DNA of 64,000 bases from positions 124,001 to 188,000 of the forward strand of contig NZ_JASZYG010000003.1 in NCBI RefSeq assembly GCF_030317105.1. Reading direction: 5' to 3'. Source of the DNA: Variovorax brevis. GTDB taxonomy: Bacteria; Pseudomonadota; Gammaproteobacteria; Burkholderiales; Burkholderiaceae_C. Below the pieces are notes generated by a model. It ran no database searches, was not told the DNA's origin, and saw only the letters and a program-made list of their open reading frames with translations. The position numbers were made by a program, and so were the translations under genes. Positions 45,597 through 54,962 of the stretch are shown one piece after another (positions within the stretch are counted from its first letter, which is position 1; each line of letters opens with the position of its first letter).

Positions 45597-47300
45597 TCAG
45601 GCGGCTTCGACCTCGGATTGTGCGCCGTGCGGGTCGCGTGATCGACCCCGCTCGAGCCCGGAAACGATGGCCTTGAGCGAAGCCGAGATGATGTCGGCGT
45701 CGATCCCCACCCCGAAGAGGGTGCGGGACTCGTCGACACGCACTTCCATGTAGGCCACGGCGCGCGCATCGGCACCGGTTCCAATCGCGTGCTGGTGGTA
45801 GTCGATCACGCGAATGCTGTGGCCCGTGGCATCGGTGAGGGCATGGATGAAGGCGTCGACCGGGCCGTTGCCCTGCCCTTCGATGGCCTGCGTTGCGCCG
45901 TTCCACGCGAAGTCGCCGCGCAGCACGACGGATGCGGTTGCGCCCTCGCCTTTTTCCTCGAGCACGCGATGCGTCAGCGCATGGGCCGTGTTCAGGCCGT
46001 ATTCGCGCTCGAAGAGGCTCCAGAGGTCGGCAGCGGTCAGTTCCTTGCCCGCCACGTCCATCACGCGCTGCACGGTCTGGCTGAACTCGATCTGCAGGCG
46101 ACGCGGCATTTCGAGGCCGTATTCGCTCTCCAGCAGGTACGCGATGCCGCCCTTGCCCGACTGGCTGTTGACGCGAATGACCGCCTCGTAGCTGCGGCCG
46201 ACGTCCTTCGGGTCGATGGGCAGGTAGGGCATGTCCCAGATGTCGTCTTCCTTGCGCGCAGAGAACGCCTTCTTGATGGCGTCCTGGTGCGAACCGGAGA
46301 AAGACGTGTAGACCAGGTCGCCCGCGTAGGGGTGGCGCGGATGCACGGGCAACTGGTTGCAGTGCTCAACGGTCGCGCGGATCTCGTCGATGTTGGAAAA
46401 ATCCAGCTCCGGCGACACGCCTTGCGTGTAGAGATTGAGCGCCACATTGACCAGGTCGAGGTTGCCGGTGCGCTCGCCATTGCCAAAGAGGCATCCTTCG
46501 ATGCGATCGGCGCCCGCCATCAAGGCGAATTCGCCTGCGGCCGTTCCGGTTCCGCGGTCGTTGTGCGGGTGCACCGAAAGCACGATGGCGTCACGCCGCG
46601 CGAGGTTGCGGTGCATCCACTCGATCATGTCGGCAAAGATGTTCGGCGTGGAATGCTCCACCGTCGAAGGCAGGTTGATGATGCACTTGCGCTCCGGCGT
46701 CGGCGCCCACACCTGCGTCACCGCGTCGACCACGCGCCTGGAGAAAGCGAGGTCGGTGCCCGAGAACATCTCCGGCGAATACTGGAAGGTCCACTGCGTC
46801 GAGGCTTGCTTGGCGGCGAGTTCATTGAACATCTGCGCGTGCGTTGTCGCGAGTTCCACGATGCCGTCCTCGTCCATGCCCAGAACCACGCGACGCATGA
46901 TCGGCGCCACGGCGTTGTAGAGATGCACGATGGCGCGCGGGGCGCCATGCAGCGACACGAAGGTGCGTTCGATGAGGTGGTCGCGCGCCTGCGTCAGCAC
47001 CTGGATCGTCACGTCATCGGGAATGCGGTCTTCCTCGATGAGCTTGCGCACGAAGTCGAACTCGACCTGCGATGCAGACGGGAAGCCGACTTCGATTTCC
47101 TTGAAGCCGATGTCCACCAGCATTTCGAACATGCGCATCTTGCGCGCGATGTCCATGGGTTCGACCAGCGCCTGGTTGCCATCGCGAAGATCGGTCGACA
47201 GCCAGATGGGCGCACGGGTCAGGACGGCATCAGGCCAGGTCCGGTCCTTCAGGCCGATCGGTGCAAAGGCACGGTATTTGCGGCTGGGTTGCTTCAACAT
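45597..47300 (-). CDS. leuA: 2-isopropylmalate synthase, type 2 (LeuA, actinobacterial-like form)
   Basis: A 567-residue form of the same enzyme. The metal motif reads [15 protein letters not shown], diagnostic of the longer type 2 LeuA (also found in Mycobacterium and Corynebacterium), with [15 protein letters not shown] and [18 protein letters not shown]. The C-terminal LeuA dimer domain covers about 430-567 ([26 protein letters not shown]). The ATG at 47300 is chosen for homology ([10 protein letters not shown]). A leader peptide and terminator hairpin precede it, so leucine attenuation is likely. Having both forms in tandem suggests different feedback sensitivity. Confidence 0.94.
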   Translation of the reverse strand: MLKQPSRKYRAFAPIGLKDRTWPDAVLTRAPIWLSTDLRDGNQALVEPMDIARKMRMFEMLVDIGFKEIEVGFPSASQVEFDFVRKLIEEDRIPDDVTIQVLTQARDHLIERTFVSLHGAPRAIVHLYNAVAPIMRRVVLGMDEDGIVELATTHAQMFNELAAKQASTQWTFQYSPEMFSGTDLAFSRRVVDAVTQVWAPTPERKCIINLPSTVEHSTPNIFADMIEWMHRNLARRDAIVLSVHPHNDRGTGTAAGEFALMAGADRIEGCLFGNGERTGNLDLVNVALNLYTQGVSPELDFSNIDEIRATVEHCNQLPVHPRHPYAGDLVYTSFSGSHQDAIKKAFSARKEDDIWDMPYLPIDPKDVGRSYEAVIRVNSQSGKGGIAYLLESEYGLEMPRRLQIEFSQTVQRVMDVAGKELTAADLWSLFEREYGLNTAHALTHRVLEEKGEGATASVVLRGDFAWNGATQAIEGQGNGPVDAFIHALTDATGHSIRVIDYHQHAIGTGADARAVAYMEVRVDESRTLFGVGIDADIISASLKAIVSGLERGRSRDPHGAQSEVEAA

Positions 47301-47337
47301 GATGATTTCTCTTGGCTGGTGGAGGATCAACCAGCAA

Positions 47338-47379
47338 CCCCAAAAACAAACGGCCCGTTGCTGGTGCGAACGGGCCGTT
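47338..47379 (-). terminator. Attenuator terminator upstream of leuA (type 2)
   Basis: A perfect 11-bp stem AACGGCCCGTT/AACGGGCCGTT (47349-47359 and 47369-47379) with a 9-base loop. On the minus strand TGTTTTTGG follows. It lies between the leucine-rich leader peptide and the leuA start, the classic arrangement of a transcription attenuator. Confidence 0.8.
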
Positions 47380-47401
47380 GGTCAGAAAAATTGCGCCTGC
47401 G

Positions 47402-47455
47402 CTACTGACTCCGCCCGAAGGGGATGATTAGTAGGGCCAGCGACAGCTTTTGCAT
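47402..47455 (-). CDS. leuL: Leucine-rich leader peptide (leuL-like)
   Basis: A 17-residue reading frame, MQKLSLALLIIPFGRSQ, on the minus strand. It has four leucines (two CTG and two tandem CTA codons) and two isoleucines, ending 22 bp before a strong terminator hairpin that precedes leuA. Tandem CTA codons, rare in this high-GC genome, are what a leucine-sensing ribosome would stall on. No ribosome-binding site consensus is obvious. If the TAGAGT box at 47470-47465 is the -10, translation would start almost at the transcript end. The role is inferred from this arrangement. Confidence 0.7.
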   Translation of the reverse strand: MQKLSLALLIIPFGRSQ

Positions 47456-47464
47456 GGTGGCGCA

Positions 47465-47495
47465 ACTCTAGCACAACTCGGGCGGCATCTGGCAA
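47465..47495 (-). promoter_or_regulatory. Putative promoter of leuL-leuA
   Basis: TTGCCA (47495-47490) and an extended -10 TGC-TAGAGT (47470-47465) separated by 19 bp, in the short gap between pssA and the leader peptide. The spacing is long, so confidence is limited. Confidence 0.4.
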
Positions 47496-47501
47496 GTCGC
47501 C

Positions 47502-48335
47502 CTACTTGTGCAGGCCTCGCTCGTCAGGCTCTTCCGTCGAGACACTGATCACGCTGGTCTGCTGCCCCTTGGCCCTGCGCCAGGCATAGACCACGTAGCC
47601 GCTCAGACCATAGGCCACGAACAGGCTGAACAGCACGGTCGGCGGATGGATGTTGATGACGGCAATGCCCAGCGCGATCAGCACGATGGTTGCAAATGGC
47701 ACGCTCTTTTTCACCTGCACGTCCTTGAAGCTGTAGAACGGCGCGTTCGTCACCATCGTGAGGCCTGCGTACAGCGTGAAGCCAAAGGTGATCCACGTGA
47801 TCTGTTGCCAGGTGAGGTAGAGCACATCGCTGCCGCGCTTGCCCCACTCCGTCATGAGCCAGATGAAACCCGCGACCAGCGCTGCAGCAGCCGGCGACGG
47901 CAGCCCCTGGAACCAGCGCTTGTCGATGACCGCCGTGTTCACGTTGAAGCGTGCGAGGCGCAAGGCAGCGCAAGCGCAGTAGACAAAGGCCGCGATCCAG
48001 CCCCAGCGGCCCAAGCCCTTGAGCGACCACTCGTAGGCGATCAGCGCTGGCGCAGCGCCGAAAGACACCATGTCGGACAGCGAATCCATCTGCTCGCCAA
48101 ACGCGCTTTGCGTGTTGGTCATCCGCGCGACGCGCCCGTCGAGGCTGTCCAGAATCATGGCGGCAAACACGCCCAGCGCAGCCTGGTCGAAGCGCCCGTT
48201 CATCGCCATCACGATGGCGTAGAAGCCACCGAACAAGGCCGCCAGCGTGAAAAGATTCGGGAGGATGTAGATGCCCTTGCGGCGCTTGCGCGGCTCCACA
48301 TTCGAGGCGTGATCCTGATGCGTGTCGTCATGCAT
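47502..48335 (-). CDS. pssA: CDP-diacylglycerol-serine O-phosphatidyltransferase PssA
   Basis: A 277-residue membrane enzyme that makes phosphatidylserine, the precursor of phosphatidylethanolamine. The CDP-alcohol phosphotransferase motif DGRVAR...G...D...D is complete (DSLDGRVARMTNTQSAFGEQ and MDSLSD). About seven hydrophobic segments follow, beginning with YILPNLFTLAALFGGFYAIV. It belongs to the subclass II (Bacillus/rhizobial-like) Pss rather than the E. coli PLD-type. It lies between ilvC and leuA, an order common in Burkholderiales, separated from ilvC by a terminator. Confidence 0.93.
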   Translation of the reverse strand: MHDDTHQDHASNVEPRKRRKGIYILPNLFTLAALFGGFYAIVMAMNGRFDQAALGVFAAMILDSLDGRVARMTNTQSAFGEQMDSLSDMVSFGAAPALIAYEWSLKGLGRWGWIAAFVYCACAALRLARFNVNTAVIDKRWFQGLPSPAAAALVAGFIWLMTEWGKRGSDVLYLTWQQITWITFGFTLYAGLTMVTNAPFYSFKDVQVKKSVPFATIVLIALGIAVINIHPPTVLFSLFVAYGLSGYVVYAWRRAKGQQTSVISVSTEEPDERGLHK

Positions 48336-48448
48336 GAATGCGGCCTCCGGCGCCCGAATCGGCGCAGCAAGCGAAAAAGTTCATGACAAAACGAAGAGAA
48401 GGTTGCATCGGTTGAAGTGTAGTTCAGGCCCAAAGGGGCCCCGGCAAG

Positions 48449-48475
48449 AAAAAGGGCCACCGCACGCGGTGACCC
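48449..48475 (-). terminator. Rho-independent terminator after ilvC
   Basis: On the minus strand GGGTCACCGC-GT-GCGGTGGCCC forms a 10-bp stem with one G-T pair, followed directly by TTTTTCTT. It closes the ilvB-ilvN-ilvC operon before pssA. Confidence 0.85.
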
Positions 48476-48515
48476 CGTCATCGGGCGCGAGCCAAACGGC
48501 CCGCGGCCAGTTGGC

Positions 48516-49553
<1,038 letters not shown>

Positions 49554-49595
49554 TCAGTGTGAGTGGGTGGTTGGATGTTGGGCGGGCAGCGTGTC

Positions 49596-50087
49596 TCAGA
49601 CACGCAGGATGCGCTCGCCGCGGCCGATGCCGCTCGGGCCGGTACGCACGGTTTCGAGAATGGCACTGCGTTCGATCGCGTCGATGAACGCGTCGTTCTT
49701 GCCCATGTCACCCGTCAGTTCGATCGTGTAGCTCTTGTCGGTCACGTCGATGATGCGACCGCGGAAGATGTCCGCCATGCGCTTCATCTCCTCGCGCTCC
49801 TTGCCGACCGCGCGCACCTTCACCATCATGAGCTCGCGCTCGGTGTAGGCGCCCTCGGTCAGGTCGACGACCTTGACGACTTCGATCAAACGGTTGAGGT
49901 GCTTGGTGATCTGCTCGATGACGTCGTCAGATCCGGCGGTCTGGATCGTCATGCGCGAGAGGCTCGGGTCCTCGGTCGGCGCCACGGTGAGCGATTCGAT
50001 GTTGTAGCCGCGGGCAGAAAAAAGACCCACGACGCGGGAAAGAGCTCCAGGCTCGTTTTCCAGCAAGACGGCAATGATGTGTTTCAT
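49596..50087 (-). CDS. ilvN: Acetolactate synthase small (regulatory) subunit
   Basis: A 163-residue regulatory subunit (IlvN/IlvH). The N-terminal ACT domain begins MKHIIAVLLENEPGALSRVVGLFSARGYNIESL. A second ACT-like domain ends DVTDKSYTIELTGD. It binds valine and confers feedback inhibition on the catalytic subunit. The ATG at 50087 is clear from homology. It sits 128 bp after ilvB and 63 bp before ilvC on the minus strand. Its length fits the IlvH-like 160-residue class. Confidence 0.96.
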   Translation of the reverse strand: MKHIIAVLLENEPGALSRVVGLFSARGYNIESLTVAPTEDPSLSRMTIQTAGSDDVIEQITKHLNRLIEVVKVVDLTEGAYTERELMMVKVRAVGKEREEMKRMADIFRGRIIDVTDKSYTIELTGDMGKNDAFIDAIERSAILETVRTGPSGIGRGERILRV

Positions 50088-50215
50088 GTTGGAGAGGCTC
50101 CTCTTTTCGCCGCCCTCCCCCACGCACGGTAATGCACGGGCTCGGCGGGCAATAGATTCGCCCTGGCTAAGTTGATCAAGTAGCCGGTCGCGTAACGATC
50201 CGGCCTGTCGTCTGT

Positions 50216-51991
50216 TTAAAGATCTTCGGAACCCAGCAGCATCTCGGTGATGCCCTTGCCGGCCTGGACCATCGGGAACACGTTTTCGGTCGGGTCGGTG
50301 CGGAAGTCCATGAACACCGTGCGATCCTTCAACTTGCGGGCTTCGCGCAGCGCCGGCTCCACGTCTTGCGGCCGCTCGATCAGCATGCCGACGTGGCCAT
50401 AGGCCTCGGCGAGCTTTACGAAGTTTGGCAGCGCGTCCATGTAGCTGTGGCTGTAGCGGCCCGAGTATTCGATTTCCTGCCACTGGCGCACCATGCCCAG
50501 GTAGCGGTTGTTCAGCGCGACGATCTTGATCGGCGTGTTGTATTGCAGGCAGGTGGAAAGCTCCTGGATGCACATCTGCACCGAGCCTTCGCCCGTCACG
50601 CAATACACCTCGGAATCCGGCTTGGCCAGCTTGATGCCCATCGCGTAGGGAATGCCCACGCCCATGGTGCCCAGCCCACCGGAATTGATCCAGCGGCGCG
50701 GCTCTTCGAATCGGTAGTACTGCGCGGCCCACATCTGGTGCTGGCCGACGTCCGACGTGACGTACGTGTCGGCGTCCTTGGTCAGGTTCCAGAGCGTCTC
50801 GACCACGTGCTGCGGCTTGATGACGTCGGTGTTGCCGCGGTCGTACTTCAGGCAATCCTTGCTGCGCCAGCCTTCGATGGCCTTCCACCAGCCGGCGAGC
50901 GCGTCCGCGTCAGGCTTGATGTCGCTCTCGCGGATCATTGAGATCAGTTCGGTCAGCACGTCCTTGCAGTCGCCGACGATCGGAATGTCGACCTTCACGC
51001 GCTTGGAAATGCTTGAGGGATCCACATCGATGTGAATGATCTTGCGTTCGTTTTGCGCAAAGTGCTTGGGGTTGCCGATGACGCGGTCGTCAAAGCGCGC
51101 GCCCACGGCCAGCAGCACGTCGCAGTTCTGCATCGCGTTGTTGGCTTCGATGGTGCCGTGCATGCCGAGCATGCCCAGGAACTTGCGGTCGCTGGCCGGA
51201 TAGGCGCCCAGGCCCATCAGCGTGTTCGTGACCGGATAGCCAAGCATGTTGACCAGCGTACGCAGTTCATTGGTTGCGTTGCCGAGCAACACGCCACCGC
51301 CCGTGTAGATGTACGGACGCTTGGCGGTCAGCAGCAATTGCAGCGCCTTGCGGATCTGGCCGCCGTGGCCCTTGCGCACGGGGTTGTACGAGCGCATCTC
51401 GACCTTGTCGGGATAGCCGGTGTACGTGGTCTTCTTGAAGGAGACGTCCTTGGGCACGTCCACCACCACCGGGCCGGGGCGGCCGGTGCGTGCGATGTGG
51501 AAGGCCTTTTTCATCGTCATCGCCAGGTCCTTGGGATCCTTGACGAGGAAGTTGTGCTTGACGATGGGGCGGGTGATGCCGACCGTGTCGCACTCCTGGA
51601 ACGCATCCAGGCCGATGGCGGGCGTCGGGACCTGGCCCGAGATGATCACCATCGGGATGCTGTCCATGTACGCCGTCGCGATGCCGGTCACCGCATTGGT
51701 GAGGCCGGGGCCCGAGGTGACCAGCGCAACGCCGACTTCGCCCGTGGCACGCGCATAGCCGTCGGCTGCGTGGACTGCTGCTTGTTCGTGACGCACCAGC
51801 ACGTGCTGGATGGTGTCCTGCTTGTAGAACGCGTCGTAGATGTAGAGAACTGCGCCGCCGGGGTAGCCCCAGACGTACTGGACGTTTTCAGCCTGCAGTG
51901 CCTTGACCAGCACTTCAGCGCCCATGAGTTCCTGCGATTGACTGCCGGTGACGGCTGCTGCGGAAGCGAGTTCCGCCTTTGACATTTCCAT
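50216..51991 (-). CDS. ilvB: Acetolactate synthase large (catalytic) subunit
   Basis: A 591-residue thiamine-diphosphate enzyme for valine, leucine and isoleucine synthesis. The catalytic glutamate lies in VLVRHEQAAVHAADGYARATG. FAD/middle-domain features include GGGVLLGNA and VGARFDDRVIGN. The ThDP motif region reads VTGEGSVQMCIQEL...NNRYLGMVRQWQ. Here the usual GDG is GEG, still within family variation (GDxx...N). The ATG at 51991 has AAAGG upstream; the frame extends to 52135 without homology. It is the first gene of the ilvB-ilvN-ilvC operon. Confidence 0.96.
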   Translation of the reverse strand: MEMSKAELASAAAVTGSQSQELMGAEVLVKALQAENVQYVWGYPGGAVLYIYDAFYKQDTIQHVLVRHEQAAVHAADGYARATGEVGVALVTSGPGLTNAVTGIATAYMDSIPMVIISGQVPTPAIGLDAFQECDTVGITRPIVKHNFLVKDPKDLAMTMKKAFHIARTGRPGPVVVDVPKDVSFKKTTYTGYPDKVEMRSYNPVRKGHGGQIRKALQLLLTAKRPYIYTGGGVLLGNATNELRTLVNMLGYPVTNTLMGLGAYPASDRKFLGMLGMHGTIEANNAMQNCDVLLAVGARFDDRVIGNPKHFAQNERKIIHIDVDPSSISKRVKVDIPIVGDCKDVLTELISMIRESDIKPDADALAGWWKAIEGWRSKDCLKYDRGNTDVIKPQHVVETLWNLTKDADTYVTSDVGQHQMWAAQYYRFEEPRRWINSGGLGTMGVGIPYAMGIKLAKPDSEVYCVTGEGSVQMCIQELSTCLQYNTPIKIVALNNRYLGMVRQWQEIEYSGRYSHSYMDALPNFVKLAEAYGHVGMLIERPQDVEPALREARKLKDRTVFMDFRTDPTENVFPMVQAGKGITEMLLGSEDL

Positions 51992-52286
51992 GATGAACCT
52001 TTGTGTTTTTTCGGGAACGAAAAACCTTGGGTGCCTCTTCGCCAACTCTTGTGAAGCCGCGTCGAGACTTGAGGCCAAAGCCATGGGCGGAATGATTTCC
52101 ACCGGACGTTGACCCGTTTGCCTTTTGACTTGCAAGGCGGATTATGACACTGACGCACCCCCAGATTCGTCCTGGCGTCAGAAATCTCACCCCGAGGCAT
52201 AATCCGCGGCGGCAAAAGAAGCTCACCGCCCCGCCTTCTTCTCTCACGAGACATACACACGCAGCGCCCCACGCTCCCCCTCCCGC

Positions 52287-52853
52287 TTGGCAACCGAAAA
52301 AGAACTTTCCGACTTCCTCAAGAGTGTCGAACGACGCGCTTTCAAGCGCTCGGTGTATCACGTGCGGGATGACGAAGCGGCCCTGGACATCGTGCAGGAC
52401 AGCATGATGAAGCTGGCCGAGCACTACGGAGACAAGCCCGCCAACGAATTGCCGATGCTGTTCCAGCGCATCCTGTCGAACTGCACGCTCGACTGGTTCC
52501 GGCGCCAGAAAACGCGCCGGGCGCTCTTTTCGAACCTGAGCGACTTCGAATCGTCGGACGAAGACACAGATTTCGACCTGCTCGGGAACTTTGTGTCGCC
52601 CGCCGACAACAGAGAGACCGAAAGTGCCGAGGACACCACCCGCCGGGCCCAGATCCTGCGTGGGATCGAGGAAGAGATCGCGGCCCTGCCGGGCCGTCAA
52701 CGAGAGGCTTTCCTGATGCGTTACTGGGAAGAAATGGACGTCGCCGAAACGGCTGCGGCCATGGGCTGTTCCGAAGGCAGCGTCAAAACTCACTGTTCGC
52801 GCGCCGTTCACGCCTTGAGCCGCGCGCTGAAGGCCAAGGGAATACAACTGTGA
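52287..52853 (+). CDS. ECF-type RNA polymerase sigma factor
   Basis: A 188-residue sigma-70-family factor with region 2 (YHVRDDEAALDIVQDSMMKLAEHY, RILSNCTLDWFRRQKTRR) and region 4 (LPGRQREAFLMRYWEEMDVAETAAAMGCSEGSVKTH split over its helix-turn-helix). An acidic linker of about 50 residues separates them. The start appears to be TTG at 52287 without a clear ribosome-binding site, which would keep expression low. The downstream DUF3619 gene overlaps its stop (GTGA), suggesting a dedicated partner. The signal it answers is not known. Confidence 0.88.
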   Translation: MATEKELSDFLKSVERRAFKRSVYHVRDDEAALDIVQDSMMKLAEHYGDKPANELPMLFQRILSNCTLDWFRRQKTRRALFSNLSDFESSDEDTDFDLLGNFVSPADNRETESAEDTTRRAQILRGIEEEIAALPGRQREAFLMRYWEEMDVAETAAAMGCSEGSVKTHCSRAVHALSRALKAKGIQL

Positions 52854-53272
52854 ACACTCGACTCTCGCCCTCTACCGTCGATCTGGAGGATCGTTTCGGC
52901 ACGCGCATCGCGGCGCGACTGACGGCGGGCAACCAGGAGTTGCCGCACGACATCGGCGAGCGCCTGCGCTCGGCCCGAACGCAGGCCGTTGCGCGCCGCA
53001 AGGTGGTGCAAATGCGCACCGCCACCGCCGTCGTCGGCAACGGCGGCGCCGTGTCGCTGGGCGGCGGCTGGTGGACGCGCATCGGCTCCGTGGTTCCATT
53101 GGTTGCCCTGGTCGCGGGCCTCGTCGCCATCAGCGTCCTGCAGGACGACAACCGGGCCAGCGAGCTCGCCGAAGTCGACGCCGCACTGCTGACCGGCGAC
53201 CTCCCCCCCGCCGCCTATACCGATCCGGGTTTTGCACAGTTCCTCAAGAGTGACGACAGCGTTGTTCACTGA
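52850..53272 (+). CDS. DUF3619 single-pass membrane protein, possible anti-sigma factor
   Basis: A 140-residue protein. The N-terminal ~75 residues are hydrophilic (TVDLEDRFGTRIAARL, LPHDIGERLRSARTQAV). One membrane helix follows (IGSVVPLVALVAGLVAISVL, about residues 77-98), then a short acidic C-terminal part. It matches DUF3619, found in Burkholderiales directly after this sigma factor. The GTG start overlaps the sigma stop (GTGA). The layout (cytoplasmic domain, one helix, periplasmic tail) is that of an anti-sigma factor, but no zinc-binding HxxxCxxC motif is present, so the role is inference. Confidence 0.82.
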   Translation: MNTRLSPSTVDLEDRFGTRIAARLTAGNQELPHDIGERLRSARTQAVARRKVVQMRTATAVVGNGGAVSLGGGWWTRIGSVVPLVALVAGLVAISVLQDDNRASELAEVDAALLTGDLPPAAYTDPGFAQFLKSDDSVVH

Positions 53273-53957
53273 CCCCAACCACATTCGCCGCCTTCCCGCC
53301 GCCGGTCGGGGGCACGTCCCCCACCTTGCCTTCGCCTGCCTGCTCGGCTTGGTGCTGATCGCCGGTGCGCAGTTGCCCGCGTACGCGCAATCCGGCGGCG
53401 CCACCGGCGGCTCTACCGCGGCGGCTGGCAGCGCCAAGCCGGCCATCACGTCGCGCCCGCTCTGGAACGAACTCAGTCCCACGCAGCACGAGTCCCTCGC
53501 GCCGCTGGCGCCGCATTGGAACAACCTGCACGAGGCGCAAAAGCGCAAGTGGATCGCCTTGTCGCGCAATTACGACAGCATGACGCCTGACGAACAGGCG
53601 ACGCTCCACAGCCGCATGACGGAGTGGGCCGGGCTGAGCCCCCAGGAACGCACGCAGGCCCGGCTGAACTTCGCCGAGGTGAAGCGCCTGTCCTCCGCCG
53701 ACGATCGCAAGGCCAAGTGGGAGGCCTATCAGGCCCTGAGCGACGAAGACAGGCGCAAGCTCGCAGAGCGCGCCGGAACGCGGCCGCCCAGCGCCGCGGC
53801 CCCTGCCCGCCCCGTTCCTTCACAAAAACTGGCGCCAGTGCCCGCTGCTACGACCGCCGGCGGCCAGCACATGCCCCGGATCCAGTTGGCGCCCCCCGCC
53901 GCAACCCCAGAACCCGCCACCCTGCGCACGACCGGACCTGCGTCGCCGGCTCAGTAG
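53250..53957 (+). CDS. DUF3106 exported protein
   Basis: A roughly 235-residue exported protein. A signal peptide lies near HLAFACLLGLVLIAGAQLPAYA. The conserved DUF3106 region follows (RPLWNELSPTQHESLAPLAPHWNNL, KRKWIALSRNYDSMTPDEQ, LSPQERTQARLNF). A Pro/Ala-rich tail ends the protein. The repeated W-x-x-L-S-P-x-x...LAPL pattern resembles periplasmic stress sensors of the Spy/ZraP kind, which is suggestive only. The start is uncertain: GTG 53250 is chosen; a TTG at 53232 is in frame. It overlaps the DUF3619 gene end and probably belongs to the sigma-factor operon. Confidence 0.78.
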   Translation: MTTALFTDPNHIRRLPAAGRGHVPHLAFACLLGLVLIAGAQLPAYAQSGGATGGSTAAAGSAKPAITSRPLWNELSPTQHESLAPLAPHWNNLHEAQKRKWIALSRNYDSMTPDEQATLHSRMTEWAGLSPQERTQARLNFAEVKRLSSADDRKAKWEAYQALSDEDRRKLAERAGTRPPSAAAPARPVPSQKLAPVPAATTAGGQHMPRIQLAPPAATPEPATLRTTGPASPAQ

Positions 53958-53973
53958 GCATTTCGACGCCCCG

Positions 53974-54549
53974 ATGGTCTCTGCCCTTCCTGATATTCCC
54001 GCGTCCGGTGAATCCGTGACGCCATCCGCTTCCGGCGACGACGACGGCGCTTCGCGCCTGATGGCGCCCGGCCTGTGGCGACGCATGGCCTGCTGGCTCT
54101 ATGAAGGCATGCTGCTCTTTGCGGTCGTTTTCGTGGCGGGTTGGCTCTTCAGCACGCTTTCCCAGATGCGCAATGCCGTGGACCCACGGCAGCACCAATT
54201 GCTGCAGGCTTTCCTGTTCATCGTGCTCGGCATTTATTTCGCATGGTTCTGGTCCAAGGGCCAGACGCTGGCCATGAAGACCTGGGGCATCCGGGTGGTG
54301 GATGCACATGGCCGCGCGCTATCCCAAGGGCGAGCGTTGGCGCGGTACCTCTTGAGCTGGATCTGGTTTCTTCCGCCGCTGGCCGCACTGGCACCGTTCC
54401 AGGTCTCGGGCGGCGAATCAGCTGTCATCGTGATGGGATGGGTGGTGGTGTGGGCCTTGCTCTCGCGCTTTCACCCGCAACGGCAGTTCTGGCACGACGC
54501 TTGGGCAGGCACGCGCCTCATTCGCTCCAAGCCGATGAGCCGCCGATGA
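53974..54549 (+). CDS. RDD-family membrane protein
   Basis: A 191-residue integral membrane protein with three or four helices. The RDD pattern is visible: GLWRRMACWLYEGMLLFAVVF at the first helix (Arg with a degenerate D position), then KGQTLAMKTWGIRVVD and a C-terminal QFWHDAWAGTRLI. RDD proteins are small membrane proteins of mostly unknown function; some take part in ion or cofactor exchange. It lies 16 bp after the DUF3106 gene and its stop overlaps the dgkA start (ATGA). Confidence 0.88.
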   Translation: MVSALPDIPASGESVTPSASGDDDGASRLMAPGLWRRMACWLYEGMLLFAVVFVAGWLFSTLSQMRNAVDPRQHQLLQAFLFIVLGIYFAWFWSKGQTLAMKTWGIRVVDAHGRALSQGRALARYLLSWIWFLPPLAALAPFQVSGGESAVIVMGWVVVWALLSRFHPQRQFWHDAWAGTRLIRSKPMSRR

Positions 54550-54944
54550 AAGAAGGCGACGCTCAGCAAGCCAATCCGCAGTTGGCCCGCCGCGGGTTGA
54601 CCCGGATTTGGCACGCCGGCCTGATCTCGTGGAACGGCCTGCGCGCAGGCTGGGGCGAGCCGGCGTTTCGCCAGGAGGCCATTCTGGCGATCATCATGAT
54701 CCCCCTGGCCCTGTGGCTCGGACAAGGCTGGGTCGAATCCGCATTGCTCGCCGGCAGCGTCATGCTGGTCTTGATCGTGGAATTGCTCAACAGCGCCGTC
54801 GAAGCGGCGATCGACCGCATCGGGCCGGAATGGCATGCGCTCTCCAAAAGCGCCAAGGATCTGGGCAGTGCCGCGGTCCTGCTGGCGCTGCTGCTGGCCG
54901 GCGCCATCTGGATCGCCGCCCTGTGGCATCGTTTTGTCGCCTGA
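54546..54944 (+). CDS. dgkA: Diacylglycerol kinase DgkA
   Basis: A 132-residue trimeric membrane kinase that recycles diacylglycerol to phosphatidate. Three hydrophobic helices are visible, with the conserved FRQEAILAIIMIPLALWL and the signature VELLNSAVEAAIDRIGPEWHALSKSAKDLGSAAV (catalytic Glu, Asn, Asp; shown in part). The ATG overlaps the RDD-gene stop as ATGA. Length matches E. coli DgkA (122) with a slightly longer N-terminus. Confidence 0.95.
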   Translation: MKEGDAQQANPQLARRGLTRIWHAGLISWNGLRAGWGEPAFRQEAILAIIMIPLALWLGQGWVESALLAGSVMLVLIVELLNSAVEAAIDRIGPEWHALSKSAKDLGSAAVLLALLLAGAIWIAALWHRFVA

Positions 54945-54962
54945 ACGCGGCATGATGAGCGG

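Noticed and set aside
45597..47300. Homocitrate or citramalate synthase instead of LeuA
   Set aside because: The DLRDGNQ motif, length and leucine-rich leader all fit type 2 isopropylmalate synthase.
45789..47408. A 539-codon open frame antisense to the type 2 leuA
   Set aside because: Shadow frame in a high-GC gene; it also overlaps the attenuator region without any start signal or motif.
52000..52290. An ilv leader peptide and attenuator upstream of ilvB
   Set aside because: No short frame rich in Ile/Val/Leu codons followed by a terminator hairpin was found in this region.
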